Source of the DNA: Psettodes erumei
Lineage: Eukaryota > Chordata > Actinopteri > Pleuronectiformes > Psettodidae
Assembly: GCA_016785225.1 (NCBI GenBank)
Contig: JAFBJZ010000772.1
Location: forward strand, 4,745,501 to 4,809,500
Length of the DNA stretch: 64,000 nucleotides
Reading direction: 5' to 3'
Every line of letters starts with the position of its first letter. The stretch's first letter is position 1. Under the pieces are notes generated by a model. That model ran no database searches and was not told the origin of the DNA. It worked only from the letters and a program-made list of their open reading frames with translations. Positions 1 to 11,900 of this stretch are shown piece by piece. Position numbers and translations under genes: made by a program.

Positions 1-186
1 GTCAACATCTCTTGTTCATCCATACTGGCGACTTAAGGGATTCGACATAACAGTCACTAACAGTCCCTATAACCCCTCCCCGTGCTGTCTGTCAGTCTCG
101 CTTTCTGACACACAACCACGAATGCACGCACACGCACGCACACACACACAGGTTCTCGTCAGAGGAGGAGCAACATCAACGTCTGC

Positions 187-289
187 TTACTTTCTGCCTC
201 TCTCTCTCTCACTGCTCCACTGTCGAGAGAGGTGAAAGTAACATGGACGAAACTCAAACAGCTCATCCGTGTCACTCCCTGCGGACCAG
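187..289 (+). other. chrm2: Candidate 5' untranslated exon of chrm2 (with uORF start)
   Basis: A GT donor of good consensus (CCAG|gtaaga) ends a possible exon at 289. The next acceptor that fits is ttaccag|g at 4248/4249, which would join it to the exon carrying the chrm2 start codon. M2 receptors in other vertebrates have upstream non-coding exons. The left edge is not visible; I chose it only as the end of the CA-rich stretch. An ATG at 243-245 opens a short reading frame that would run across the junction and stop at 4274-4276, upstream of the receptor ATG. The exon and its assignment are inference; only the splice signals are seen. Confidence 0.35.
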
Positions 290-2543
290 GTAAGATAACA
301 TTTCTCTGTGTATTTCGACCAAACTGCTGTGGGTAGTGACACTATTTTAGAAAAGTAGCATGAATCTGTAACCAAGTGAATCTTTTGCTGTAAATTTAAA
401 AAAGCTTGATTACAAAGATGTTAAAAGTCACATATGGGCAGTCTTGGAGGTTGTATACAAATATTAACAAAAAGTGGACAGCATAAGGATACAAAGCAAT
501 ATTATTGGAACAAACAATGAAAAATGTCACTTTTAACAAACAGACGCACGAAAAGGAAGATTCCAGGAATATATCATGATACATCAATATACTGATTGAA
601 ATTTTGCCCCCCCCATGCTGCTTCAAGTTTGTATTTATTGAGAAATGGGTTTAATTGTTCCTCCAAGGCTGGAAATGTTTTATCATTTTTCTGTCCTGAG
701 CTGAATGGTTTCAGTCAGCCACCAGCATCAGATCCCGACCGTGGATTCCCCAGTCTCCCTGCTCCCGAGGAATCCCCCTGGTTACACTGTGTTTGTCTTT
801 AAGAAGGAAATTAGATTTCAAACGGACAGCTCCTCCCTGAAAACAATAGGCGGACGAGATGAAATCAAGTTATGTTTGTTCATCTTTGCTCTCTTTCATT
901 TTCTTCTAATTTTCTTCTAATCCTGTCTCCTGAGATAGACTTCCTCTGCCTGTGTGGCTCTGTGGGGTCCTTTCTATTTTATTATTTTTTAAATCTTTTT
1001 GAGTTATATCCCCTGTAAATTACCATTTCAATTTTTATTTGTGGTCCTTACAAACTGGTCATCACTCTGTTATTTGCATCTTGTTCTTTCTTTCTTTCTT
1101 TCTTGCTCCATTGCAGCACTGTGGTACAGACATTTAGTGGTTTTCTCTTCTCTCCATTACACTGCTGTGCGAGGGCCAAAGCTCAGGTTAATGTGAAATT
1201 TCCCACTCTTCAGATTCAAGGCTACACTCTGAAATCACAGCAATCCCGCTGAGAGTAACTAGTGCAACAATATCAAGAAAGTTGCTGGAAAATACTGCCT
1301 TGAAAATTATTATCAAATCTGTCAAATGCTGCTATTAGAAATTAATATTGTCAAACACTGCCTCAAATTAAGTGTAGCCTATGTGCTGTACTGTTCTAGG
1401 TCGAGGCACAGCATGTGTGCATGCTTTGTAGTTGCAGATTTCCAGATATTAAAAGGCACAGTACACAATAAAATACATTTACTGAGAGGCAAACGTCCAA
1501 ACGTTACAACACCCACTTGATCCCTGCAGTAGTTAAATCCTTCTTTTGATGAAACTGTTTACTCTGTGTCATGTCTGCAGCCACAGATGGGTTTTAATGC
1601 CTGCTCTTGTCTCTGCAAATAAGCCTTTTGTTCCACTGTCTTATCGGCCGGTAGCTACTAACTCCGCAGCCAACTGTTGTATCAAAGACAGTGTAGCCTT
1701 TTTTTTAAAGAAGCGCTCACCCTGCCAGATGAGTACTACTACGTATATCCTGGAAGCATATTACCGGTACAGCTGTTGCAGGCAGCATCTGCTGGATCTA
1801 ATTACTATGCCTCTGTGCCTGTCAAACAAATACTGTTTACCTCTGTGACTCTCTCCAGTAGCCCTCAACAACAAGCAGGGAGGTCCAGTATTGCAGGTCT
1901 TACTGATTTGAAAGGAAAAAGTGAGGACAGGCTCATGAGCAGGCACCTCCCTCTCTTACCGACCATCACATTATGTGGAAACATCTTCACACAGGCTCAT
2001 TATACAGGCTGTTAATATGTGGTGCAACTAGTAGCATTAGATATTAACCTCACTGTCCTGATAGCATCTGAAAACTCTTTTTTTTTTACCTAAAGTACTC
2101 CACTGATTTAGGGCACTTCTAAAATATTTTTGACTGATACTTACATGTACTGTATTTACTGTATGTATCAACATCAATGCAGTAGAAGCAGAGATATCAT
2201 CTTTTCTCATTCCACACTTCTTCCTGGTCCCCACATCACCTGCTTTGCAATGCGACAGCAGAGATTTGGGTGTGTTGTGCTAGCAGCTAACGTAGCTTCA
2301 AGCTGCAAGAGATAAGCGTATTTTTATTTTTTCAACTTTTGATACATTTTCCTTATCGTGTTACCTACTTTTAAAATGATGAACGCAAGATTGAAATTGA
2401 GTGTTTTTCTTTTGTTATATTTCTACTCTTATGTAAGGACCCAAACAACTGCTCCATCACTGCTAAATAGGAAATTGCACTGACTTACTTGATCCTTACA
2501 TTAGGCCAAAACGTCCTCACAACTTATAAGAATCACAGTAACA

Positions 2544-2544
<1 letters not shown>

Positions 2545-2589
<45 letters not shown>
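2545..2589. repeat. (CA)n microsatellite
   Basis: Uninterrupted AC/CA dinucleotide run of about 45 bases. The apparent Cys/Val-rich open frame on the minus strand here is only the translation of this repeat. Confidence 0.97.
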
Positions 2590-2590
<1 letters not shown>

Positions 2591-2733
2591 TTACTTTTGT
2601 CACTTTCTGGGAAATTGCAAAGACTTTCATTCTACCACTAAACCACTTTTTCCAGTAAGGGACATAGCCTCCAGTCGGAGAGGCTGTCCCAAGCTGGTGT
2701 GTGTGTGTCTTTACCAGTGACAGACAGGTACAT

Positions 2734-2735
<2 letters not shown>

Positions 2736-2772
<37 letters not shown>
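2736..2772. repeat. (CA)n microsatellite
   Basis: A second CA run, about 150 bases after the previous one. A short TG run (about 2698-2709) lies between them, so the two could pair as an inverted repeat. Confidence 0.95.
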
Positions 2773-4311
2773 AGCTCTTTCTCATCTGTGACAAAAAAGC
2801 CCTAGAATGGGTCTTTGATGAGTAAGTGATAGAGTTAGAGATGCTGTAATGAAGTTTCACCTTGCTGTAAGAGCAGGAAGGAAACATCTCTCAGGTACAG
2901 TATGATTTTATCTTGTAGTCTAATGGAGTCACTTACAGGATTTCAGCACAATGCAGTCTCCCTCATGGTCTCATCTAAGTGTCTTTACATTGATTTTCTG
3001 ATCAGAATACATCAGTTAATCACATTGTTATGCTGTGTACATACTGTAGGAGGTCTATTCCTGATGTTTCTTGTTTTTTTAACATAATAGTAACTGTAAA
3101 CTGTTAACTGCCTTAATGGTGGTGTTTTGCTGTCAGCCGGACTACCTGGAGCCATTCTGAATGCACAACCCATTATAAATACAAAAGAACAAGTATCTCC
3201 ATATGCATATCATCTGTTGTTTTGTAGATGCTTTTATCCAAAGCATATAACGCCACCATGAGTGCCTGGATTTTTAGCGTGGGTGGCCCCAATGGAAATC
3301 TATCTGTAGACTCACTGAAACACTCACTCATAACTCACCGAACATGCCCCCTGTTTTTTCCCCACTCAGAGTGCAGAAATTATTCTGCAAATATCCGCCT
3401 CAGAGAATCTGTCCTGTTTTGACACTGAAACCATGGCTTCTATTAAGGTTTATGTGGACATCTGTCTCAAAGTGCAAGTACACAAGCACAAATAGACACA
3501 TGCATGCGCACTCACACACATTAAGTGGCTTCCCAAATGAAAATCCAGTTTTCAAATCACACAGTACCAATTTCATATCAAGGAGCAGAGATTAGATACT
3601 CCCAAAGGGCATTTTGTGACTTTCAAGGCTGAATGGGAAATTTAAATGCACTCTCTTGAAGTGGAGGTGGCCTTGTTACATGATCCCATTCAACCCGTCA
3701 GGTCAGATTTGATCAGACTTAAAACTTCCAGGTCAGTTAAGAAGACCTGAAGACAGTAAGAAACCATTTATGTCTTTATAAAAGTATAAAGGGAACTCAA
3801 ACCCACAAAGGCTCAGTGTAGTAGTTTAAATATCAGTTTATATAAGTAGCATTCGATAACATTTAGCTCAAATCCCAGCTACAGTTTCATTTTACTTTAA
3901 CAGTGTATTTATAGGTACAGGAGGAGATAACACCTATTAAAAAGATTTGCATATAAACTCCAAACCAGATTTAGCTTGTTACCCCTGATATGATTATGTG
4001 CTGTATATTTTTAAACACAGCTACTGCAGCTTTTATTTGCTCACCTGCCCATCCTTCACACCTGGGGCCAAGCTGCAAACTCTGAAACACTCAGACACCT
4101 GCCAGCTGTTTACACACTCGAGCGTTACGCATGATGTTGCATCTGTGACTGTGCAGGCAGATAAATGCACACACAAACACAAGGGTGTTGTGCTAAAATC
4201 AGAAATAAATAAAGAAGGTGATTTGTTTGTGATTGCGTTTGTTACCAGGCATTGTGCAGATATGGCTCAGGCCTGAAGCGTCTGTGAGAAGGATATGCGA
4301 GAAGTGACAGA

Positions 4312-6390
4312 ATGGAGAGAATTATGAATTCATCCCACACCACCAACACCAGCAGTGTTGAAAACACCAGCCTCTTCTCTCGGAGTCCATACACGACCGT
4401 GGAGATAATTCTCATCATCCTGGTGGCTGGATCCCTGAGTCTGATCACTGTCATTGGAAACATCCTGGTCATGCTCTCAATAAAGGTTTGGTTTTCCTTT
4501 GTTTGTTTGAGTAATGAGTGTGTTTCAAGTAATCCATCGCTGGACCCCTTGAAAGCACACCCAGATTTAGAGATAGGAATACAGCATGTGCAACGTGTGC
4601 AGAGGGGTAATCTAATAGAAACGAGAAAACACACATCACATTTTGCAAAAAAAGATTAGCATCTGACAGCATGCTCCATTTTGTATCTCTAAAGGTAAAC
4701 AGGAACCTGCAGACTGTCAACAACTACTTCCTGTTCAGCCTAGCCTGTGCGGACCTCATTATTGGTGTCTGCTCCATGAACCTCTACACTGTTTACATCG
4801 TCATTGGCTACTGGCCTTTGGGAGCGGTGGTGTGTGACCTGTGGCTGGCTGTCGATTATGTTGTCAGCAACGCCTCAGTCATGAACCTGCTCATCATCAG
4901 TTTTGACCGTTACTTCTGCGTCACCAAACCACTCAGCTACCCAGCCCGCCGCAGCACCAAGATGGCGGGCCTGATGATCGCCGCGGCCTGGGTCTTGTCC
5001 TTCATTCTGTGGGCTCCAGCCATTTTATTCTGGCAGTTCATTGTGGGCAGCAGAACTGTGCCACCAGACGAGTGCTACATCCAGTTCTTCTCCAACCCAG
5101 CGGTGACATTTGGGACAGCCATCGCAGCTTTTTACCTGCCAGTAGCCATCATGATCCACCTCTACTGGAGAATCTCCAAGGCCAGCCGCAGCCGCGTGAG
5201 GAAGGACGGCAGGAAGACCTCAGGTACCAGTATGGGAGAAGTCCCCTCTCACAGCCAGGAGGATGGATGTGAGAACCAGAACAACTGCATCGTGGTAAGA
5301 CAGGCTCGGGAGGAGGCTGGAGATGGGAAGGAGAAGGAAATGTTGCAGCAGCAGAACGGAAGGGGACCCCGCGTGAAAGATAAAGCAGACGAGGCAAACT
5401 CAGAGAGCGTTCGCCCGTCAACATCTAAAGACATAGCTGCTGTCCCTGAGTCATCACAGAAAGGATCAAGTGGTGGGAGGAAGACAAATCAAACACAGCC
5501 ACCTTCCCCAGAGAACTCAGCAGCTGATAGGGAAAGTCTGGTCACAAGGACACTGTGTAAGGTAAAGTTGTCTACTGTATAAAAGTCTGTACATCAAACA
5601 CCAACATTTATCAGATTTACAGCTATCAATATTTTAGGTCTTAGTGGAGTGGCACTTGGTCAGTTGGTCAGTCAACAACTGGGTGGATTGCAGAAAAATT
5701 TAGTACAATGAGAGTGAATCTAGCCTCAAAATTAGCAACTGTTAGCATGGTAAAATGCTGTAAACATGCTAAGATATAATGTTTTAACTGTTATTGAAAA
5801 AATATTAGCATACTGAGGCTGTAGTTTTGGTGTTTTTATGCTATATTAACTCCGTTTTATGGAGCATTTTAGTGTCTTTCAGCTCACTGTTTTGGTTTTC
5901 AAAAATTTACTGCAAGCAGCTGTTTTCACGGAAAAAGTTGTAAAACTCCACTACGCACTACAAAGCTCAGCACAAGACAACAGACAGAAATTCCAGAAAA
6001 GTTTCCAGAAAAATCAATTCATATAATTTTTAAACAACAAATAAAAATGTCTTCTTTTTCTACGCTCTCATTTTCAAGGTAACAAAGCATAGTGCTGTGG
6101 CAAAATGGAAGAAAAAGGGCATTTCCTCCAGGGAGAAAAAGGTGACACGCACCATCATGGCAATCCTGGTTGCTTTTGTTGCCACATGGACACCGTACAA
6201 TGTGATGGTCCTGATCAACACCTTCTGTTCCATCTGCATCCCAAACTCTCTCTGGACCATTGGCTACTGGCTCTGCTACATCAACAGCACCATCAACCCA
6301 GCCTGTTACGCCCTCTGCAACGCCACCTTCAAAAACACCTTCAAGCACCTTCTTCTATGTCAGTACAAGAAGATACGAACAGCACGATGA
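4312..6390 (+). CDS. chrm2: Muscarinic acetylcholine receptor M2 (three coding exons)
   Basis: Gi/o-coupled acetylcholine receptor of the plasma membrane. Coding exons are 4312-4485, 4695-5561 and 6079-6390, all phase 0, giving 450 residues; human M2 has 466. The start may instead be the in-frame ATG at 4324, because M2 proteins normally begin MNNS-like and here the text reads MNSS. Seven-TM landmarks are visible: NILVM in TM1, NNYFLFSLACADLIIG in TM2, the ligand Asp in LAVDYVVSN of TM3, the DRYFC motif, FLYLP-type TM5, TWTPYNVMVLINTFC in TM6 and NPACYALCN in TM7. VIGYWPLG, ECYIQFFSN and SREKKVTRT favour M2 over M4. The long third intracellular loop is charged and low in complexity, as in the family. 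Mammalian CHRM2 has an uninterrupted coding region; here two introns interrupt it (see findings). Which teleost paralogue (a or b) this is cannot be told from the window. Confidence 0.95.
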
Positions 6391-6960
6391 AGGCGAAAAT
6401 ACTGACTTGTGTCTGTGATGGAGTCAAGCTAATGTGATAAAAAAAAAATGACGCCAATGTTAAATTGCACATCATGTTGAAATATAGACTAATGTGTTCT
6501 TATTGTACACTAGCTCCATTTCTTTTTCAATTTATTCCCATAGCCAATGAAAACTAAACTGTGTATTAATTGTACTTAACTCTTTATGACTTTAACAAAG
6601 ACACATCATTTCCCAGAAAATGCATTGTGGTGGGGATGCAGGTTATGGTTAAAATATACATTTGACTAAGTGTCATTTGGGGTTTTACAGGATGTTTTCC
6701 TCTTTGCTCCTTCTCCATGAGCTTGTGCAGTATGTTGTTTAATATGCAGCCTGTTTTTACCCCAGCATTAAAATTGTGGTTAATGTAATTAAAGTGTATG
6801 TCTACTATCAAAAGAGAAAATTAAACTGCAGAAAAATATACTGTAATACTGACATGTTATTGCATAAAGTGACAATGAGCTGTGAAACATGAAAATCTGA
6901 AACTGAATCAAAATCAGTCTGTATGAAATACTTTCACCATGTTGAATTTAGAGGAGAGAA

Positions 6961-6986
6961 AATAAAAATGTAAACATATGTGTGTA

Positions 6987-7025
<39 letters not shown>

Positions 7026-7123
7026 CCTTGGTTGGATATTACGCTAATGGCATCTGTAATCCATGTTGTTGTGAATTGAGCCCAAATATCACGTATTAAT
7101 GATTAATGTTTTCTGTAAATAAA
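6961..7123 (+). terminator. Candidate chrm2 polyadenylation signals
   Basis: AATAAA hexamers occur at 6961-6966 and 7118-7123, about 570 and 730 bases after the chrm2 stop. Either could end the transcript. No transcript evidence is available. Confidence 0.4.
6990..7023. repeat. (TG)n microsatellite
   Basis: Dinucleotide TG run of about 34 bases in the chrm2 3' region. Confidence 0.95.
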
Positions 7124-8560
7124 ATAGATCATGACTAAATTTCATTTAGTATCAATTTTCTTTGTCACATATACTAATATTTGCTCAGGATGAAACTTTT
7201 TGGAGCAGAAAAGTCAGCATGTTTTTATTTTTCTGTGAACACTTCTGCGGCCAACCCTTTTTATGCAAAACCACACAAAGAAATGCCTGTACTGTATTTT
7301 CTTTAATAGCTTTAGAGAATTGCCATTTAAAAAACCCTAGGTAAAACCTCACTAGCCACTTAGAGGGACATTATTATTCCCCTCCAAATTTAACACCAGA
7401 GTCTGAAATTCCTGCACTGACTGAATAGAAATGAGGATCAGAGAAGGATACAACATCCCTCTCCCACTGCTCCTCCCCCTGGACTGGGTGTCATGAACCT
7501 CTCCTGGTTCCCGTCAGAGCCAGAAACAGAACAGAAGGACTCAAACTGAAATCCTCCCACAGTCTACCCACAGGGAGAAGACAGGTTTCTCTGTCTCGAC
7601 TGTGGAGGGAACTCCTGTGGACGGCTGTGGAACTGTTACGCCCTCTAGTGGAACATAAAGACCATCTCCTGCTGTTGCTCCTGCATCCGTAGGGCTCACT
7701 GGTAGAAAGCTGGAAATTTTAACTCATTATTACACCACAGGTTGCAACATTTGTTAAATATTAAGGATATATGTGTAACTTTGGGAAAGAGAACTTGACT
7801 TGATCTATGTGCATGTGTGTTCACTATGTGTTTTTACTGTGAGCTGCCCAGAAATGCAGTAGAAATAGAGTCAATCAAGTAGATATCAGACTCCTTGCTA
7901 CAATATTTTCTCTTGTTGTTACTATGCCCCTATACTGCAGGACAACTGGAACATGTTTCCATGCATTTGAATACATTTTGACCCAAAACAAGGACTGTGG
8001 ATTTTATTTCTGTTCTGTTTTGTTTTTGTGGGCACCTGACTACTGGTTCAAGACAAACAGTCACAATTTACTTACCACACTCTAAGTAGCCTGCCATCAG
8101 ACTCGGAGAAGGGGAGATGGTTGGTCACCATGGGGCCATTACTGAGGCTGCTGGAGTTTTTATGTAAACATGTCCCCACGCCTGTTTGTTTGTAATGTAA
8201 CCCTTGTCCTGTTGCATTCACATCTTTGTTATCCAGTGTCATCAAACACAACAAAGAAACAAAAAGCAGCACAGCAAGTCTAAATACATGAGGTGCTAGA
8301 GAGGAAGACAATGTCCGTACAAACAAGTTTTCAGTAAAGAAGATGTCGACATAGGTGGCACTTTGGTAGGATTCGGGAGTCACATTCCTACATTTTAAGG
8401 CTACATTTCCCTCTTTGTCAAGAACCAGTGCTCATATCAGTGTTTACCCTGTACACACTGCATCCATGACTAATTACCTACTTTACATTTAGACAAAATA
8501 ACCCAAGCACTGCTGCTGTTTAGAGTAAACACGCACCTCACGCAGGAGGAACTATCAGCT
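7124..8560. other. Intergenic spacer chrm2-ahcyl2, nothing recognised
   Basis: AT-rich, with only short uninformative open frames and no RNA gene or transposon that I recognise. Confidence 0.5.
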
Positions 8561-8657
8561 GCATGTGGGCACCGTATGGTTGAGCTGTCACCTGGTTTGC
8601 TGTCAGATCAGCTGAACGGGGATCTAATTCACTTCATTACTTGCTGCCAGAGTAGTC

Positions 8658-8939
8658 ATGGCAGAGGAAACAGACCAGACAGTAGCCTCCTGGGAGGACT
8701 TGCCACAACGTTATGATTATCCTGAACCACATCAGGGAGACGGAACTGTGCTGAAGGACGTGGATGCTTCTGGTACCACAGAGGAAAGCACCAAAGATCA
8801 GGCGGTAAAAGGCAGCCCGAACCTGCTGCAGATGCTGAAAGCAGCGGAGAGCAGGTGGACTCCTCAGGGTCAGGACAGAGACGGGGCAGATATGTCTGGG
8901 ACAGGGGAGCTGGTTACTGAAGGTCTGAAGACTGACATG
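8658..8939 (+). CDS. ahcyl2: ahcyl2 alternative first coding exon A (94 codons)
   Basis: The ATG at 8658 opens an acidic, probably disordered segment starting MAEETDQTVASWEDLPQRY. It ends in phase 0 at a strong donor (ACATG|gtgagc), so it joins the QIQLTDQKQEF exon at 11720 in frame. Mammalian AHCYL2 also has a long variable N-terminus and several N-terminal splice variants. I see no clear residue similarity to a mammalian N-terminus, so assignment rests on phase, position and composition. It could be a small independent gene, but no other downstream partner was found. Confidence 0.6.
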
Positions 8940-11900
8940 GTGAGCAAGGACACTGTTACACTGTGACGCCACAGGCAGCGTGAATCTGCATATGCTCAGA
9001 CTGTTAATGATTTTAGCTGCAATGTGCAGGCCTCTATCAATGTGTGACCGGCACTGCCACAAACATACTGCATTCATTTTGTGTCTGAAAGGATGGAGAA
9101 AAACCAAAAGGGCAATCCAACAAATTTTACACATTAAAGTCTGTTTTCAGGTCTTGGAGAATATAACTGCATATGTGACAAAAAAGTTGTATACAGCCTT
9201 TTGTGACTTTACTGAGAGTTGATATTGTTGCATTGTGGGTAATGTAGGCTCCATGTGTTAAGAAGAAATAAGAATGCACGGAATGAAAAAGACAATAGAT
9301 CTGGTTTTGTTGCACCAATTTTGGCCCTTTGTTTGAACCTGCATATTGTGAGTCTGACAGTGCTACGTCACTCATTTGAACAAGGGATTCAGATTCAGAT
9401 TCATTATAAAAGTCAAAAGGCATTTGCGCTGCTTTTACATTCTGTGTTACTTTCCATGATCATCATGTGTAAATTAAGTGAGAGGCCCTTTAAGAGTAAT
9501 GCTGCTGGGCTGCTTTGGTCATTTCATGGACAGGAAACAGTAAATTCCAGCTCTACTGTCTGATTTATTAGAAGAAACTTAATCTGTCCTCTGAGTATCT
9601 GAACGCGACTATAAGGCTCATGGTTTTTCTCACTTCCTCTGGTTGTGTCGCTACAGCTACTGCCCTCTTATTCTCTCTCACTAACAAATGAATGTCTGGT
9701 CATGTATGTACATCTCCCTACCGTCTGAATACCCCGAGAGCAGAGTGCACTTTCTGTGGCCTTACGTCACACTTGACTGAGCTTCTCTTTCCCCACAGAT
9801 TGCGTCTCTCCATCTATGACCTGTCTCCCTTCATTACATTTTCCCAGAGTTCCCCTCTGTAAGCCTCACAAAGACTCCATTTATTTCCACTCGCATCTTT
9901 CCGTCCTCCCTCCACCTGTCACCTGGGCCTGTTGGGCGAGGGTGTGGTATAAAGCGTCACTCTGTGAACTCTGTGGTCGGTTCAACGGCATCAGTTTGCA
10001 GCTCTGCGGGCTTGTTGAGTGTCGCTGTGGGATTGCGCTCTACCAGCATGAAGAAAGTGTACAGTCTAGTGAACATAACTAAAGCCAAGGACCAGGAGGC
10101 AGTGCAGTCCATCTGTATGAAGGTATCACTGCTTTTGTGTTAGCTTAGTTTTATGTTTGGCTTTTAATGGGAAAGGCTTGTAAGTTTTCTTTTGAAGCCA
10201 GTGAGTCAGGTCTTCATGTGGAGCAGAGAAGAAATGTAAAAAATAAAAAAAAAGAAGGGGCGGGGGTGAGTAATTTGTAATTGAGACTGACAAGTGCAAA
10301 AATAATTATTGGCTTTTGTTGTACTTTCACAGCAGCCAGCTCAAAATCAAACGTATTTTCCAATTCCTGTTAGAGACAGTTTTGTGGCCATTAAGTTAAC
10401 TTTCACACTGCTCCCAGTCACACCTTAATGTCTTGGTGTTAAAGATTAAGCAGCTGCTTGAGTAAGTGCCAGTTGTATTAAAGGACTGTCATCATTACTT
10501 GCCTTTTGTTTGTCTTTGAACAGGCACTAGTGCTTGAAAATGTTGCTTTATTTAAACTCCAAACTCCAGGTGTGTGTGTGTGTATATAGTGGTTGCTGTA
10601 TTTTACTTATTTGTGATTTAATTATTGATTTGTCATACATAGAAGATTTATTGTGCACAAGTTAATCAACTGAGTCAACAAAGTGGACCTATTTATATTG
10701 CACTTGTGAAAAGAAAGTGACTCCAAACAAATGCCAGCCAATCTAAGTGAAGCATGTTGTCTTAGGAAGATTATGAGGAAAACTAAATTGTGATTTATAT
10801 GTTTAAAATATGTTGATCTTTGCTATTTGTGATGAGACATGATATAAAACATCTAACTGTCTACTCTATCTAACTAAGTGTTCACAGGTCTCAGTTTTAA
10901 TTGCTGCTAAGGAGGATTCGAGGGCTCAGTTTGAGGAGCAGCGTCACATGAAAGATGCCTTTTCCCCACTTATATTACTTAATACAACTGTAATGAATGC
11001 AATTACTAATGAGTAGAAGGCTTGCTGCAAGAATTATCTCTGAAATGCCTGAAATGCCTGAAATGTCAGATGGTTTCAGTTTGTCTTGTGTGATAAATCT
11101 CCAATAAGTGACACCTTGTTGCTATTGAAACAAGGTCACCTTGTTATCATTACATTGCATTCTAAAAATCATCTGAAATGACAAATGATGAGAAGGATGT
11201 GACTTTTTACAGAGGTCACAGTACAGGAGACAGAGACAAGAGAGGAGCAACAGACAACATCGATACATTGCACCCCTCCAGTAATTTAGCACTGCACCCA
11301 TATAAAGTAGGGTCCATCAAAATGGCTTTTTGGAGGTGGGATCAGTGTGGGGGTGTGTCTGAGTTTGTGAGCGTGTGCATGCACCTGCACACATTAATAA
11401 GCCCTCAGCAAGCTTGCAAAGTGGTAGAATCAGATCAGCCGAGAAGCGAGCATGGCCAAGTGGGATTCCTGTGGAATGATCCCGGCTTTCACACTGCCAC
11501 AGTGGACGGTGAGACAGCAACAGATACAAGGATGAGTCAGAACATGAACAGGCACCAGTCAGTATGTATCATCATGACTTGCTGCGAAACAGAGAGGTGG
11601 TGACTCACAAAAACTCTGCTGTGATGTCTGGTGTGTACGCGCAAATTTGTCAAGTCATTAAGTCTGTGTCAGGTCTGTCTGTTTTAACCTTGATTAGACT
11701 TTTTTTTCCGTCTCCACAGCAAATACAGCTCACCGACCAGAAGCAAGAATTCAACAAACGTCCCGCCAAGACAGGTCGTCGCTCCCTGTCTCGGTCCGTC
11801 TCACAGTCGTCCACAGATAGCTACAGCTCAGGTACGGAAACACGTGAACGCACACACACTCTTACGTCTGAACATGTGTCTTTTTATATATATAAATGGA

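Larger units (their letters stand above)
290..4248 (+). other. Probable chrm2 5' intron, no coding exon seen
   Basis: About 4 kb that would be the first intron if the exon ending at 289 belongs to chrm2. Open frames here are short and have no recognisable similarity. It holds a (TTTC)n run near 1085-1103 and two CA microsatellites. Human CHRM2 carries miR-490 in a 5' intron, but I did not find that hairpin here. Confidence 0.4.

Noticed and set aside
2517..2771. Cys/Val-rich minus-strand open frame
   Set aside because: It is only the translation of two CA microsatellites and the sequence between them.
290..4248. miR-490, which lies in a 5' intron of human CHRM2
   Set aside because: I looked for both mature arms on both strands and found no convincing match or hairpin.
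8637..9134. 165-codon minus-strand open frame opposite ahcyl2 exon A
   Set aside because: No similarity or splice context; it mirrors the codon usage of the plus-strand exon.
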